Positions 48,501 through 60,257 of a stretch of 64,000 bases of DNA are shown piece by piece (the stretch's first letter is position 1; each line of letters opens with the position of its first letter). Position numbers and translations under genes: made by a program. The DNA is from Phoronis australis (lineage: Eukaryota; Phoronida; Phoronidae): assembly GCA_002633005.1 (NCBI GenBank), contig NMRA01000448.1:1-64000 (forward strand), in the 5' to 3' direction. Under the pieces are notes generated by a model that was given only the letters and a program-made list of their open reading frames with translations, made no database searches and was not told the origin of the DNA.

Positions 48501-51500
48501 CTGATTGGATCAGCTACACAAGTATTCAGGGCGATGCTCGTGCAAAAAATGAGCCGATAATGCAAAATTCAGAGTAAACTGAGGCTTAGTGGAATGTATA
48601 ATTAACTATTCTCATGTGGCGATAATCGCCTAATCGGTTGAAGAACCCACACGATATTTCGAACTTGGAAATTTAAAGGATATAACAGTCTACTTACTTT
48701 CTGTAAAAATCAGCTTATGATTTATTGTATTTACCGGTTGTAAAACGTGTCTTAAGTTACCCCTTGTTCAGATTAAAGGTGACTCGTAAGGGCTTCAGAA
48801 GAACTAGCATTTCTTTAATGCAAGAGATCAGGCTGTCAGTAGGTTTATCAGGCTAGATCTGATCATACTCAAGCACTACCGAACCATCCGTTTCTCTCTC
48901 GCCCAGAAGCCGTTTGCTGATCTGAATACTTTTATACCTATTTCATATTGGTGAATGGCATAAATCAAAGCCTTGTGATGGCAGAAGGCGAGTGTATTAC
49001 ACGCTTTTAAAAACAATGCGCTGGGAATCAGTAGTAACAGTGCCGTCAGAGGTGTAGCAATTTGTGAATATATTCTCGAAAAAGCAAGAAACGTCGAACG
49101 AGTTTGGAAACAGGTGAGAGAACACTCATTAACATCTTAATTACATTTATATCTGTGTGTTTTGGAGGAGGTCCATGATCAAACGGAAGTAGAAAAAAGC
49201 TCGTAGTCTACTTATTCCGTGATGATCCATCTGGCTTTTTAAATCCAAAATTTAGTTTCAAACAAGTAGGTTGATGAATGTGTTTCGTGTAACTGAAGTT
49301 ATTAATTTTCTGTAAGAGGTTTAATGGGGCGTTTTGCTTAGACATTCTGATCATTAAACAGTTCATGTTTCGAACTCGAGCTAAGTGTCTAGGAATGCTT
49401 GCTTGAGTATATTAAGATTTACGCAAATGAGTTCTTATTCCGAGTTGGCATATTGAATACCTCTTAGCTCTAGATTCGAGTGATAAACTCAAGACATCGA
49501 GTTCAGACTCAGGGATTAGATATTCATCCCCGTGAATCATAATGTGCTTGAGCACAAAATAATAGACAATCATCTTAAGTTCGCATTTAAGTAGAACGGG
49601 AAATGCCAAAGACAATATAGCGTAATAGGCGTAAGAAGCGGAGGGGAGGGGGTCGAGACCCCCCCTCGTGCGAAGTCCAACAGCACCAAGACATGCGGAC
49701 CAATAACCAAAAACGTCAGATTGAATTGGAAAAAGACAAGAAAACGAGACTTGAAGAGTAATGTTTGTAATTTTTATTAGGGCATATTTATCGATGGTTT
49801 TATACTCTTACTTTTTCCCAGAGTATTCCAAGAAGGGTATTTCTTTTGAATATCATTATATGACAACCGTTATTGATGAAGAGTTGTTCGTCTGAAACTC
49901 ACTGTGTAGATCAGACTGTCGCGAAGGCGTTTTTAATAACTGTGTACAGAGTACATGTCTAACGGATTAAGGTGCTCAAAATGCATGTATTGGCAATCGT
50001 AAGCAAAGGTCTCTGCGATTTTTGGAGTGCAAGCCGTCTTCAGCCTTACCACTGGATTCATGTTAACAAGAGCAAACTTTGAAATTTCTTTGTGAGAGCC
50101 CCTAAACCCGGTGCTAGGATTCCCCACTCTCGCGTTCATCTACGTGGTTACCCGCCAAGTACATATATCTCCGAGTATCCCTTCGGGCATTGATCTAAAA
50201 ATCGCATAGTGTAGATTACGGATTCGAATAAAATTATGAACCTTAACAACCAGCGCTTAACTCAAAATGTCTGCTGGATGTGCTTTTCGTTTTCATATTG
50301 CTTTGCCATGTGCTGGCCCAATCTCAGTCACGTTTATTTTCTTCTAGTAACCAGCAAGGGTTCATTTTCGATATACATGTGTCTATAACCGACTGATTAA
50401 TAGGCGATTTTACACAATGCCTACCAACCTACGATCCTACTAAAACGACCATTTGATGAGAGAGACGGGGTATTTTCGATTGGGGATGGAAGGAAGTAGG
50501 GCTGATGTCTACCTCGGAGCGACAAAACTAGGCAATGGCATAAGGGACTGGTTGGGGGGTTACGCTTAAATTTGCCCCCCNATACACACACACACACACC
50601 CCAAAGCACACAATCTGCCTACGAACTATATTGAGTTTGGAGTTCCGGGCCCTGATCGTATGGTATTACCTGATTTCCTTTGGACTGTCATCGAGATCTT
50701 CATCGGAACTTGCTGGTGTAAGATTGCCCGGAGAGACATCACCAACATTCTGAAAAGACAAAAAATAAAAATTTAGGTTTCTTCTCTACACACGCGCAAT
50801 GCAGTAAGCAATATGCGGCAAGGTCGCACAATTCATGATGGCGCCCATTGTCAACGGATACCCAAGAACAAATACCTTTGGTCTTATCGCTATACTTCCA
50901 GATGAAAAGCTGCGGCCAATCATTCGCAAACGAAATTTCCACCGCCTGGTATTAGTAACGACGCTGTCCATAATGAATGTGAGAAATATGGTGTGAATGT
51001 AGCGTCCTGCGTCGCGTGGTCTAGTTGCAGTAAGTCACGACCTCAGCACGACGCGATCTTGGCAAAGTACTCGCTGTTCGATTTTATCTCTCAAGACAAG
51101 AGGGAAATGAGACGAGACGTTATTCAATTAAAATATCCTCGGATAATCGTACTGTAACTGCAATTGTCATTGACGCTTAAATCCAACTAAAATTTTCCTT
51201 TTGATGTTACTTTGATGGTGCGAGGAGAATGGGCGATGGAACTAGTATCATGCCAGCAAAGCGCAATCTTGTCTGCAACAGTCTGTAAAAATTCACCGGA
51301 GTAATGCGCCATGGTACAGGTGTGCGCAAACGAATGCGTGTGAGCTAATGACGTGGTTTCAAATGGAACACCACACGCAGCGCCTCTGAACTCACGCTTT
51401 TAAACTATAGTATTGACTGACAAATCGAAATACCAATGCAAAGCACGCTGAAGTCGTGGGAGTGTTGATACAAACAAACTCCTCGGTATACTAATGAACA

Positions 51501-52675
51501 CCACAGAAATGACATTGCCTTCAAGCTATACTTCGGTCAGGTCCAAGTTTTACAAATGTTTTATTATAAGATATTCACCTCAAGTAACCGATAGACTGTC
51601 TCATGGTTAATACATGTTTTAATTGGTTATTTAGTATTCATCCGGGACATCGGGTAACAAAGTGTGGTCGTGGGTAAACACGGGGAATAGATTATTTGAT
51701 CGCAGCAACATGGTTATTTTACAATAGCAATTAACCTCAGCCTAAGATTGCGAGCAATCAGTAACTGTTATTTCCTCTGTGCAAAATAAATTGTAGTATA
51801 TTGAATATTGTACTGCTGTGTTAATTTGCGTTATAATGGAGGACCATGTTGGCGAGCACACGTGATATACATACGTATAATATTATGTGTATGTATATGT
51901 TTGTGGTTGTTTAAAAACGATGACTGATACTCATGTACATTACCTTTGTGTATTCCATGCTATTCCCCCCACTGCATTATTCATATGAACCGCGTATTCA
52001 TAACTTCCGCTCGGTCAAATTTCTTGGAAATGTGAAACTAAATCACCCGGGGGTGTTTGTTGACTATGAGTGCAAAACGTGCGTACAAGTTAGTCATTGA
52101 ATAGGCTTTCTATGTAACATAAAACGTGCACTCAGAGAATTTCGAGAGACTTGCTAATTTGTAATTTTTAATGTTCTTTTTCTTCCAATATTTAGTTCAG
52201 TTCTTCAAGTGTGTGTGCATATACTTGACGCTTACCATTGAGGGTAAATAACAAAACTTCAATATCTCAGAAGCAGGTCTGTGCACTCAGTTAAATATCT
52301 TTAAAATTGTAAAATATAACTCATTAAAAGTATTTTTCTGAAAGCAGAAAGCTTGTATAATTTGATTTTTACTCAACAACTTACTCGCCGGGGGTTTGAT
52401 TGTTGACGTATGATCTGTAACTGAAATATGCTTGCTAATTAGGGCAAATAGTTCTCCATTTTAAAATGAGACTAATTTCAGACCACTTGCATACTCACAA
52501 AACACCTCGCGTGGTCTTTAACGAGAATCATAACAATTACCTTTGTATCTATTACAGCCGATCGCCTCTCTCGGCGATACGTGGACACAACCGGAAGTTG
52601 TTGCTCGCCGTCATCACTTTCGTCAGAAGTGTCGCCACCTGTTGATCCATTTTTGCCATTAGCTTGTCGCAGAGC
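36292..52675 (-). CDS. Rho guanine-nucleotide exchange factor with DH and PH domains, PLEKHG-family-like (gene-level entry)
   Basis: Fourteen exons join in one frame of 653 codons plus stop, and every junction is phase-matched. The N-terminal part is acidic and basic linker (GGDTSDESDDGEQQ, then RRHKTN). The DH domain begins near ERKRREAVWELFTSE and includes the core KLVITDFLVAPMQHWTKMPL, equivalent to the conserved last helix that contacts Rho. The PH domain follows (GLLSLVENSKTSDAYIFLFD, ILLVTK, final TWLKHL), then a Ser/Pro/Arg tail ending EPVFL. DH-PH proteins load GTP onto Rho GTPases at membranes. The wording around EAVWELFTSE and VEGLLM reminds me of PLEKHG proteins, but the exact paralogue cannot be fixed here. 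The 5' end is not resolved, so the true start codon is unknown. Confidence 0.92.
36779..36945 (+). repeat. Interspersed repeat family 3, copy B, inside a RhoGEF intron
   Basis: CAGGGGCGGATCCAGGATTT at the left end and TTCGCACCCCCGTAATGCCA, later GAGAATTTTAGGAGGGG, at the right match the reverse complement of 30301-30610. It lies in the last intron (36589-37240) and produces misleading ORFs on both strands. Confidence 0.7.
37241..37356 (-). CDS. RhoGEF exon: PH domain, third part
   Basis: The 116-bp exon completes G|QNEASANGLKNVLCLVQI and ends YTLQAPNEATK, the usual PH strand before the terminal helix. The acceptor is TTGTCCTAG and the donor AAG|GTAACC. Confidence 0.92.
37606..37812 (-). CDS. 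RhoGEF exon: PH domain, core
   Basis: The 207-bp exon gives ENSKTSDAYIFLFDDILL, then VTKIKKPPKKK, a basic loop that could touch phosphoinositides, and ends ALDRFSVHDI. The donor is ATCG|GTATGT and the acceptor TTATTTCAG. Confidence 0.93.
37813..38123 (-). other. RhoGEF intron
   Basis: A 311-bp intron in the PH domain; nothing else seen. Confidence 0.75.
38124..38333 (-). CDS. RhoGEF exon: end of DH domain and DH-PH linker
   Basis: The 210-bp exon reads EKLEDKMKWLKNFERIQKVQ, then a linker with RLLASPKRQLLCEGLLSLV leading into the first PH strand. The donor is GTTG|GTGAGT and the acceptor GTGATTACAG. Confidence 0.92.
38334..38886 (-). other. RhoGEF intron of the GC-AG class
   Basis: A 553-bp intron that starts GCAAGT and ends ATTACAG. 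Nothing else seen inside. Confidence 0.8.
38887..39061 (-). CDS. RhoGEF exon: DH domain core helix
   Basis: The 175-bp exon encodes KLVITDFLVAPMQHWTKMPL, then LLLSNIRKYTDD. This is the most conserved DH segment (consensus L-dLLxPxQRxxKYxLLL). The acceptor is AAATTTCAG; the donor side is TTAG|GCAAGT, a GC donor that is the only choice keeping the frame. Confidence 0.92.
39522..39638 (-). CDS. RhoGEF exon: DH domain
   Basis: A 117-bp, phase 0/0 exon: LTEHSKNGEVYHNYCLNYSN, then ALSHLENLRKNEEFYEFEK. The YxxYCxNY motif is typical of DH helix 4-5. Clean acceptor (CTTTTCAG) and donor (AAG|GTGAGT). Confidence 0.92.
39911..40012 (-). CDS. RhoGEF exon: DH domain
   Basis: A 102-bp, phase 0/0 exon: VSYMFCKDFISSLLKDMSPT, then EFGRTEVLINSFKK. 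The acceptor is TTATTGTAG and the donor AAA|GTAAGA. Confidence 0.9.
40013..40748 (-). other. RhoGEF intron
   Basis: A 736-bp intron inside the DH domain. Short ORFs over it extend from the exon at 40749 and are not coding. Confidence 0.75.
40749..40844 (-). CDS. RhoGEF exon: DH domain
   Basis: A 96-bp, phase 0/0 exon: CFLEPLKKAQVEGLLMIAEP, then HTLFGNIDEICY, the familiar LF-NI-EI turn of DH domains. The acceptor is CCTTTTCAG and the donor TAT|GTAAGC. Confidence 0.92.
41327..41542 (+). repeat. 24-bp minisatellite, nine copies
   Basis: Nine head-to-tail copies of CTAATTTAAGTACCCAAACT followed by CAAC or CAAT. The first two copies end CAAC and the other seven CAAT; otherwise they look identical. 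The unit is eight codons long but contains stops in the two frames examined. A partial tenth unit (CTAACTTA) follows. Confidence 0.97.
42401..42534 (-). mobile_element. MITE copy 2, TIR TTCAGTAACGCTAGGACCT
   Basis: A 134-bp element with ends TTCAGTAACGCTAGGACCT and GGTCCTAGCGTTACTGAA. Its reverse complement aligns along its whole length with 25678-25805. It lies in an intron between two DH exons. No target duplication seen. Confidence 0.82.
43824..43976 (-). CDS. RhoGEF exon: start of the DH domain
   Basis: The 153-bp, phase 0/0 exon contains ERKRREAVWELFTSECVFLV, then DHLMILKH, the first DH helix (consensus ELxxTExxYxxxL). The acceptor is TGTCATTCCAG and the donor CAT|GTAAGT. Confidence 0.93.
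44360..44461 (-). CDS. RhoGEF exon upstream of the DH domain
   Basis: A 102-bp, phase 0/0 exon: IDRKRGKDNTPPLDHFFANY, then KQSIFKDNNLARYK. Acceptor TTTTTCAG, donor AAG|GTGAGT. Confidence 0.88.
44462..45766 (-). other. RhoGEF intron
   Basis: A 1.3-kb intron. A degraded stretch near 45040-45330 (CACTAGGAGTGGCAATTCTG, later GCTGCCACCGAGACC) may be another remnant of the GCCACTAGG repeat. Nothing else seen. Confidence 0.6.
45767..45804 (-). CDS. RhoGEF 38-bp small exon
   Basis: It encodes SKRMKSFSFLKL after completing a split Asp codon. The acceptor is TTTCATTTCAG and the donor TTG|GTAAGT. It enters with two bases and leaves in phase 0, exactly fitting its neighbours. Confidence 0.85.
45805..46624 (-). 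other. RhoGEF intron
   Basis: An 820-bp intron; nothing recognised. Confidence 0.7.
46625..46758 (-). CDS. RhoGEF exon: basic linker
   Basis: The 134-bp exon reads RRHKTNMTFPRNHASDQRRR, then LAKRNTVSDFTVSG and LALEQD. The acceptor is AATTCTTGCAG and the donor GACG|GTGAGT. The frame continues upstream of the internal Met, so that Met need not be the start. Confidence 0.88.
46759..50669 (-). other. RhoGEF intron
   Basis: A 3.9-kb intron with many short meaningless ORFs. It contains a GGGGAGGGGGTCGAGACCCC inverted-repeat patch near 49640 and an unresolved N at 50581 beside a CA repeat (50583-50599). Confidence 0.7.
50581..50581. other. Unknown base between a C run and a CA repeat
   Basis: A single N stands between CCCCCC and an (AC)n run. 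Low-complexity sequence on both sides suggests a gap or unresolved repeat length. Unlike N6022, no duplicated flanks are visible. Confidence 0.8.
50670..50749 (-). CDS. RhoGEF exon: acidic linker
   Basis: The 80-bp exon encodes NVGDVSPGNLTPASSDEDLD, then DSPKEI and part of an Arg codon completed by the next exon. The acceptor is TCTTTTCAG and the donor CAG|GTAATA. Confidence 0.87.
50750..52540 (-). other. RhoGEF intron
   Basis: A 1.8-kb intron, AT-rich, nothing recognised beyond a palindromic ACATACGTATAATATTATG patch near 51870. Confidence 0.7.
52541..52675 (-). CDS. RhoGEF most upstream well-supported exon
   Basis: A 135-bp, phase 0/0 exon: ALRQANGKNGSTGGDTSDES, then DDGEQQLPVVSTYRRERR and AVIDTK. 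The acceptor follows a run of ten T (TTTTTTTTTTCAG) and the donor is AAG|GTAATT. It has no Met, so at least one exon lies further right. Confidence 0.85.
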
Positions 52676-53531
52676 CTGAAAAAAAAAACAAGACGTCACG
52701 TGTAACTGCATAAAATGTTATTTCATCCATGGTTGCCTGTAATCCCGTAAATTTCGGATGGAGTGCCCACTGAGTTAGTGTACACTTGAAGCAGGTGTTA
52801 TGCAAAGCTAACTAAGTTATACATTTGGGCCCCACACAAACCATTGCCACCTCGGTCGCAGCCGCAAGGGTATCGCCTCCCTAAAAATGATACTTGGGGA
52901 GAGGCAAACTGGTATAGACCGGGCGGGTAGTTCGAATTATTCTACAATAATGAGGGCACATAGAAATTGTGGGGACGAGGGCGCAAATGAGATTACAAGG
53001 GCTGTCGGACTTCTTATATAACTTATCACCTAGAGAAACCTCAATCTTGCACTAGCAAGGAGTCCATTCAATTTACAGATCCAGAAACCGAGCATCAGGG
53101 AGCCTTTTCAGAGTTATGCAAAATGTTATGTCGTTACATTTTTACCAATCCGTTCTCCCACGAGTCACCACTTGTACTATTTCCGCTGCATTTCCCAACG
53201 CATTTCACAACTTTGCCTGTAGCCTGCTCAGCAAGGTCAGGGGTTACTGCTCAGGTATTTTCAAAGTAGATTCCCTCGTGAGGAAAATAAATACAAGGTA
53301 ATTACAAAAGATAATCTGAAGTTAAATATGAGCTTTGTCTAGTCCGCGGTGTTGGTAAGGTCGTATTACATGGCTGAATATCAAGAATCAGATGCATTAA
53401 TTTTACAAAACAAGCGTTTGGGAGATGCAGATATAGTTGATTGAAACTTGAATATTGAACTAGAAAGATTATTATCAAGAAACTGGCAATAATGATTCTG
53501 CGCTAGTGAGACTTTTTGGAAAGTTTACAAC

Positions 53532-53561
53532 CTTCCCGGTGGCTTGCGCACCATAACAGAA
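53532..53561 (-). CDS. Candidate 30-bp RhoGEF microexon
   Basis: An excellent acceptor (TTTTATTTTCTTGTACAG) is followed by ten codons, FCYGAQATGK, and AAG|GTTGTA. It is phase 0/0 and would join ALRQANGKNG directly. The donor is weak, so this is tentative. Confidence 0.3.
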
Positions 53562-56500
53562 CTGTACAAGAAAATAAAAATGTGAATCATGCTGGATCAC
53601 ACGTGTTTAATTGTTGACACAGTAGAATAGAAACTGTATAAAAAGAATACATGTAGAATGAAATGCATGTAGATTTACACCTGTTACCTCTACACTGAAA
53701 TTGAAAAGAATTCCTTGAAAATATATTTTATACATGTAGAATTCATGGATGGCTCAAACGTACTTGAAAGTTTCAAAGTTGAAAGTTGAGTCGTTTGAGA
53801 GTTATTAAGCTCTAGAAAAGGTCGGAAATAATAAAAAGGCGAAAAAGATAAAACCTCGAGAATAACAAGAATGCGCCCGCACGTGCGGAGCAACAAGCTC
53901 ACTGTCTGCAACTATGATCTTCCAGCATTACAGATGAATACTGTGCTGTGGCAATAAGGTTTTAACTGAATTTCGAGACTTTTTGATATAAACCCTGAAA
54001 GCAACATTACTACGCTTAATTACCGAAATCATGGAAAGGTGTGTTGTTAGACGAGTGTAATCGTGAGTCACAAGCAGAAGCGAAAACAAGTGTATTCCAT
54101 GTTTTAACGTACGTAAGGGGTGCTTTCGTAAGTTTCGTCAAAATACAACTCGTAAGAACAGAATTGCACACACTAAAAAGAACGTCGTTAATGCTAACGT
54201 CCTTGAGGTTCGAAAGAGGAAGACTGATATCGCTGGTACGTGTATTTCCGAGTAGGCATGTGATAAAATTATATTGAGAATTGAAAGCAATTTCCAGCCA
54301 CGCTTAATCAGTGTAATACCACCACTGATCTGACCACGTAATGCGATGCAAACGAAGCAGACGTAGGTTATCACTGGTTTGATTGACGTTGCTACGTCAT
54401 TACCACCTGTAATATCTTTATATGTTGCAAATTACACAGCCGTGGTCGGCATCTGAAGAGGCATAGGCGCAAAAACATCTGCTAAACGGATGTAAGTCTG
54501 TTTTTACGAATGATACATTACGAAATGGCGATAGTTTGATGGTTTTCTTTGTGCGTTAAAAGGGACTCGTTCTGCTCATTTTCGTAAAACATAAAGCTGG
54601 TCGTAATATACACCATATCAGACCAAACACGTGATGTTCTTTCAAACTGACGTCGATTTTTAAAATCAACAACTATAATGCAGACCTTTTACTGTATATT
54701 TTTACTTCAATGGAGTCAGCCGCAAAGTCACCGACAAGACAGAACGCATGCGCACTCAAAATCTTGAAAATAGATATTGTATCAATGTAATTACATGTAT
54801 TTAAGGCTTCAACTCATTTGACGTAAATAAGCAAAAATACGGAATAATAATGGAGTATACAACAACACTATGATGTGAAGATGCTGTGAACTTGTTCTTC
54901 GTTTAATTTTTTTCAATTAAACTATTTTCAGTTATTAAATTGGTCTCAGATTGTCCTTCCCTGCTATTAGTAGACGTGATTCATGAGCTTGTGTATGACG
55001 GACAGTTGGCTCCTTCTAAAGATCATGTTGAACAAGTTATATTGAACCAAAAAGCCAAAAATTAAATTTAAACTCCCGATTGAAGTCTGTTTATTTTGAA
55101 AAAAATGTATGTCATATTGAAAGACTGTCATTTGGGAATACGTTTTGACTTGATTACAATTGTCTTAAACAAAATTCAATAACAAGTCCGACACAATTGA
55201 GGCCGCTATCATGAGGTCTCAAGGTTGTTTTCCAAATTTGTGTGCCCAAATATAACTTTGACCGAATATAACGTAGGCTACGTTTAAATATTTTTAGGAC
55301 CGCGGTTGATCGGATTCCAGGTGAACAACTTTAACACGTGACCTTTGTGAGGTATTTACAGAACGGCTGCGCCGACCAGCTATCAAAATGATGCTGTAAA
55401 TTAGCACATTTTGTCATGTTTTAACATTTAGTTCAATATCGCCTGTTATAAAACTTGCATAATGAAACGTTGGACAGAAATTAACGGAAACGGTCAGTGA
55501 CAGCAGCCTACAGTATCAGCAGATTGGTTTGGCGTCATCATGGTGATAAAAATCGGAGCCCTATGCAGTCATCAAGCTAATGTACAGAATGGTGGAATGA
55601 TTTTTACCCTCACTACCTCTATCGACAGCAAAATCATTCAACTTTCTCCAGCAGAAGTGTTTAAAATAAGGTTATCGTCCAATTTTAGTTGAGCTCGTTC
55701 GCATAATCTTCGAACCACATCACTTAGTTTGTTATTTTTACAATCGCGGGCGCTAATGAACACCGTGAATGCTTAAACAGACTTACGCAAGGTTACTTTG
55801 ATATAGCCGTTAACTAATTAGTTATACTTAGTTGTTCAGCTGGTGGTTGAATGCAAGCACGAAAACTGCAGCCAACGGGAAAAAGAATATGAAATGTTTG
55901 TCTGAACATTATATTCTAGGTATTAACCTTAATTTAACTATCTAAGGTAGCCGTTATCTTCCTACAGGACTATTCAGTCCATGGTTTCACAATTATCTAC
56001 ATCATCAGCTCAAATGTTATGTTACAAAACCGTTTAACGCTGGTGCTCGTTCACAACAGTGTGAACTTCTATCATGTAATGGTATAAAAGCACTTGCAAC
56101 AGATGGTTAATTGAGTTCATAGCATTTAACGTTATTATATATCATGGTAAAATGAATAACTATTTCCACTCTTTTGATGTATTTAAAACACTATAAATTG
56201 TATATAATAACGTCGTACTTCATCAAACAAGTGAAGCGTTGTCTAAAACCAATTGCTGCCCGAAATTGACTATACAACTATTCAAAAATTTAATTTTAGG
56301 TTTTGAAAGAAAGCATCAATGCATTACAAAATATTTCATATTGAAGCACGTTTTTGTTCACAGGCCCCTAGAAATTCCAAAATATTTGCAGCTGTATGTT
56401 GCTTATTTATCCCTTGACGTCAACAAATAAACCTTTGTGAATTTGTTTACTGCTTTGAAAACACGGAAATACGATGTCTTGAACTGGTCAGTTAGCATAA

Positions 56501-56898
56501 ACCCCGACGTTGAATTAGCAGTAAACATCTTCTCAACCGAGGAAAACGGTAGCTGGTAAATAAATCGAACGTCGTATAATCTTGTCACACCATTCATCAA
56601 GCCATCAAATGGGGTTTTCGGAATTTAAAAACCGACATAAATAACATATTATTGATAAAGCCTACTGCAAATGATGGTATCTGTGGGTGATTAGGGCTAT
56701 TCGGCATTCATCCGCGACAAAGTGATTATGAAAACGTAACTCCTAACAACACAAGAATTACCCGCCATATGTTGCTTGTTTGTGAAGTTTCTGACGATGA
56801 AATCGCCTGGAACGAACATAATGTCAATGACAATTCAATACAGGAAGTCTAGTACCTACGCGCGACTTCGTCTTTCACAGCTTTATGAAGGAATGACG

Positions 56899-56923
56899 CC
56901 GAGGCGTTTCGAAAACGCCTCGG
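56899..56923. repeat. Short hairpin with 11-bp arms
   Basis: CCGAGGCGTTT, three bases, then AAACGCCTCGG. It lies within the weak minus-strand ORF at 56849-57067. Confidence 0.8.
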
Positions 56924-59900
56924 TTTCAATGATTTCGTTATGGGACGTCTGAGATGCAAAGGCAAACGAATCCCCGGGTTTTCCTCATGAAAAACACACA
57001 TGCCAAACAACGCAGAAACTTCTAACACACGCAAAGGCCCTTGTCGCAGACCACCAACCACACTCAAGCGCTCTTACCTTAAGCAATTTTTAGTGCATGT
57101 AACCGAAAAAAGAACAAAGAGGCACAAACTGGGTCGGGTCGCCTACTTGTATCAGTTGTTTGTTGTATATGGTAAAAGTAACTGGGTGAGGTATGGTAAG
57201 GGAGTTCTGATTCTGGGAAGAGTTTTGCGGAGTGCGGTAAAGTTGTGAGCCCGAGGTAAGCGTTGTGGTCATCGGCGTGCTTCATCATTTTTTCAAAAAT
57301 CTAATCTCACTCGGAAAAGGACAATGTGTGAGAACTCGAAATAGTGCGGTATTCATTAATTTGGTGCACTTGACAAAAATTACTAGAGACAAGGGATACA
57401 ACCTCGTACGGCAGCGGCGGGAACATCGACTGAACGAAATCACTCAAAACTAATGAGTTTACAAAACATCTGTTCAGAATCGACAGATTCTAGTATCATC
57501 CAAAGACGTCACGATGTGTATACGGAGTGTGTCGAAATGGGCACATTACGATTGTAGCTTTATTGTCCGGTCTACTCACTTCGATAAGTTGTCTAATATA
57601 ATGTTGTCAAAATGTTGATACCATGTTGATTGTACTTCTGGGTAGTATTGCCACATCGTATGTATTTACGTTTTTTTAAATAAATTTAAAATATTCGTAT
57701 GTAACTTTGCATCGGTTTCGTATAAGTTAATAGAAGTGCTTAGACACAGGTTAAAAAGTCAAACGAAAGTCGGAGCAAAATAAGACGTGTGCTATGTCAA
57801 TCTATGATTCGTATACTAAATTTTAGCTCAAAACGACGAGTTGGACCATGTCTCTACATATCCCCAGTTAGTTCTGCACAACACTTGATGTTTATATAAA
57901 AAATCGAAATGTGTAGGTAGGACTTAAATGGAAAGATGTCGTCAATTTCTCAGTTGTTAATTCTTAAAAGGACCGTTGAAGTATTCCAAGTTATAAGTTG
58001 TCAAGGAAGACGTCGCTGAGCTGCTGCACTGCCGTCGACGTGATCCCTAAAACCCTGTGTACTCTTCTCATACGATGTTGTAATCGACTGTCGTATATGA
58101 CTAATCGGACTGTGCAGAGGTTTGGAAGTCCTATGCGACTTGTCGTTTGGAGTAATGCATTAAAGCTTAACTTCAACGGAATTTTGTTGTTTAAGATGTA
58201 TTGGGCTAACGAGATAGTCCTAGCAAGGCCTCAGTAAAATAAGAAAACGCGAGTTCAATCACGCAAATTAAGTCCGTCAAATGATAAGTGAAGCTGCCTT
58301 TTCGTGTCATGTTGCGTCACTGTGAGATCCCAGCACAAACAACAAAAGGTCGATAACAGTTGTATTGAATGAGGGTCTGAATAGAACACCATTGTGTGCG
58401 GGTGTTATTCACTGCTGTTTGAATTAAAAGGTGATTCCTACGGTGACGTAGACAAAAGATGGCTGCTAACCATTACCCATCAAGCCGGTATGCTGAATAG
58501 AAACAATTTGGCTTTCTCACAATTTAAGTCATTCTGCGCACGGATGACCATCATTTGGAGAAAAACATTGGCCGTTGTCTTCAGGGTCAAATAATTATCT
58601 GCGACTGGGGGAAAGTCTGAGAATTATGATAGAAGCAATATTTTATTCAGCGGACTCTCAATTTAGACACGTTATATCAAATAATCTATAGCACCCTTTA
58701 TTTGTCTATACACTCTCTTGAACCTGAATATCAAAAATAAACCTCTGAGTTCAGTATACAATTTTGATACTCAAGATTGGAACCTTTTGCATTTTGTAGG
58801 TAATGTTAAATGGCCATGTTTGGACAAGATCTAAGTTAGTCTGCAACACAAATCTGAGCGACGTGATAATTGTTGGAATCAATTAAGCAACCAAATACAT
58901 AGGAAATGTACATCCTTCATACGAGATTATTGTGGAAAACTGCGGTAATTGCGTTTAATAATTGGCATAAAATTGCTTAACACTCGTTTCTGGCTCAATT
59001 AGAACACGTTTGGGCGTCGTGTTTACTATAATTACAACGGTGAGCGACACCGTAGTAGAGCGTTTAGTTTTTATTGATCGAAAATACTATGCGATCTGAT
59101 TCTTGTAAAACCAAATCAGTTTATTTGCCTTCGGAAATTTTTAAAGTAACCTTTGATGTAAATTTCTGAGACGCTCTTTAGGTATTCTTAGGTGTAAAGA
59201 TAAAACACAGTTCATGCGTATGCAAATGGTAGCAACTACCAATATCAGTAATGCTCAACTGTGTGTTCTGAGGCCGTTTTATCACAAGTCGAACGATCCA
59301 TCTTAGATAAAACAGGAAAACATTATAAGGATAGTAAACCTGTTTTAATGATTCCATCCGAAATTGATTCATTCATGTTCTATTGTACACTGTTACCTGC
59401 CTTGTGAGATAAAAATACAACAAATCCTCCATGTGTTACTAAACATTGAGCTGTTTTTTCTGCAACCATAGTGGTAGATTAACTCACGAAGCGTTAGTCA
59501 CGCTAGCCGGTTGATTTTGCAATGAGTTTTCGAACTTACATCAAGCATTTCAGGATTGACGACGGTTGCGAAGCATTATTTTGTACCGAAGATTGAATAA
59601 TTTTGTGGTAGTTAATATCCGCTAATGGACTAAAATAGGGTTTAGATTCCTCATATTTTACTTGTCGCGGTACAGATGTATATGAAGACAATGTGTGAAC
59701 AAAGATCAGTCGTTCAACATCTCGTCCTAACGCATTTTAGCGTTCGCAAAAACTCGCGCTTGTAACTGCATTAATTCGTAGAACCCGCCCCTGTTTTTCC
59801 TTGATAAGTATTTTTATGACGGATATTTCGCAAGGAAGTGGTCTGATAATGACTAATGATTGATGATTACAAAAACACTTTTTCTTTGGTCATAAAAATC

Positions 59901-60088
59901 GAACAGAGATACTGTGTGGGTTGCCTGATTGTAACAGAACATTTTCAATTCTTTTCTTTTGAAATCTTACACGTGTCAAAAAGGACTTTAGTGCAAAACA
60001 AATACCGAAAAATATAGAACTACCTTAGGCCTGACTTAACTATATGGAAAACAGTTAGCATACAGAATGGTCAGTAGTAACATACCGC

Positions 60089-60257
60089 GGTCAGTTGATC
60101 GAAATCGCTTGCACCCATTGAAAATCCTCTGCGAAGGGGTCGTCGGACCTTTCGGCGTGCTGTCAACGGCGACAGCGTGGCCATTAATCCAGCAGAATTT
60201 AACGTTTTCAACATTGAAAATCCGAGCGTGTTTCTTCACTGCTAACGCCAATGGCAA
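60089..60257 (-). CDS. Possible isolated coding exon, unrecognised
   Basis: The minus frame reads LPLALAVKKHARIFNVENVK, then FCWINGHAVAVDSTPKGP and TPSQRIFNGCKRFRSTDR, followed by a strong donor GCG|GTATGT. A possible acceptor (GGCGTTAGCAG) lies near 60239. It could be an upstream RhoGEF exon or a separate gene, but no family is recognised and the phase fits no known neighbour directly. Confidence 0.2.
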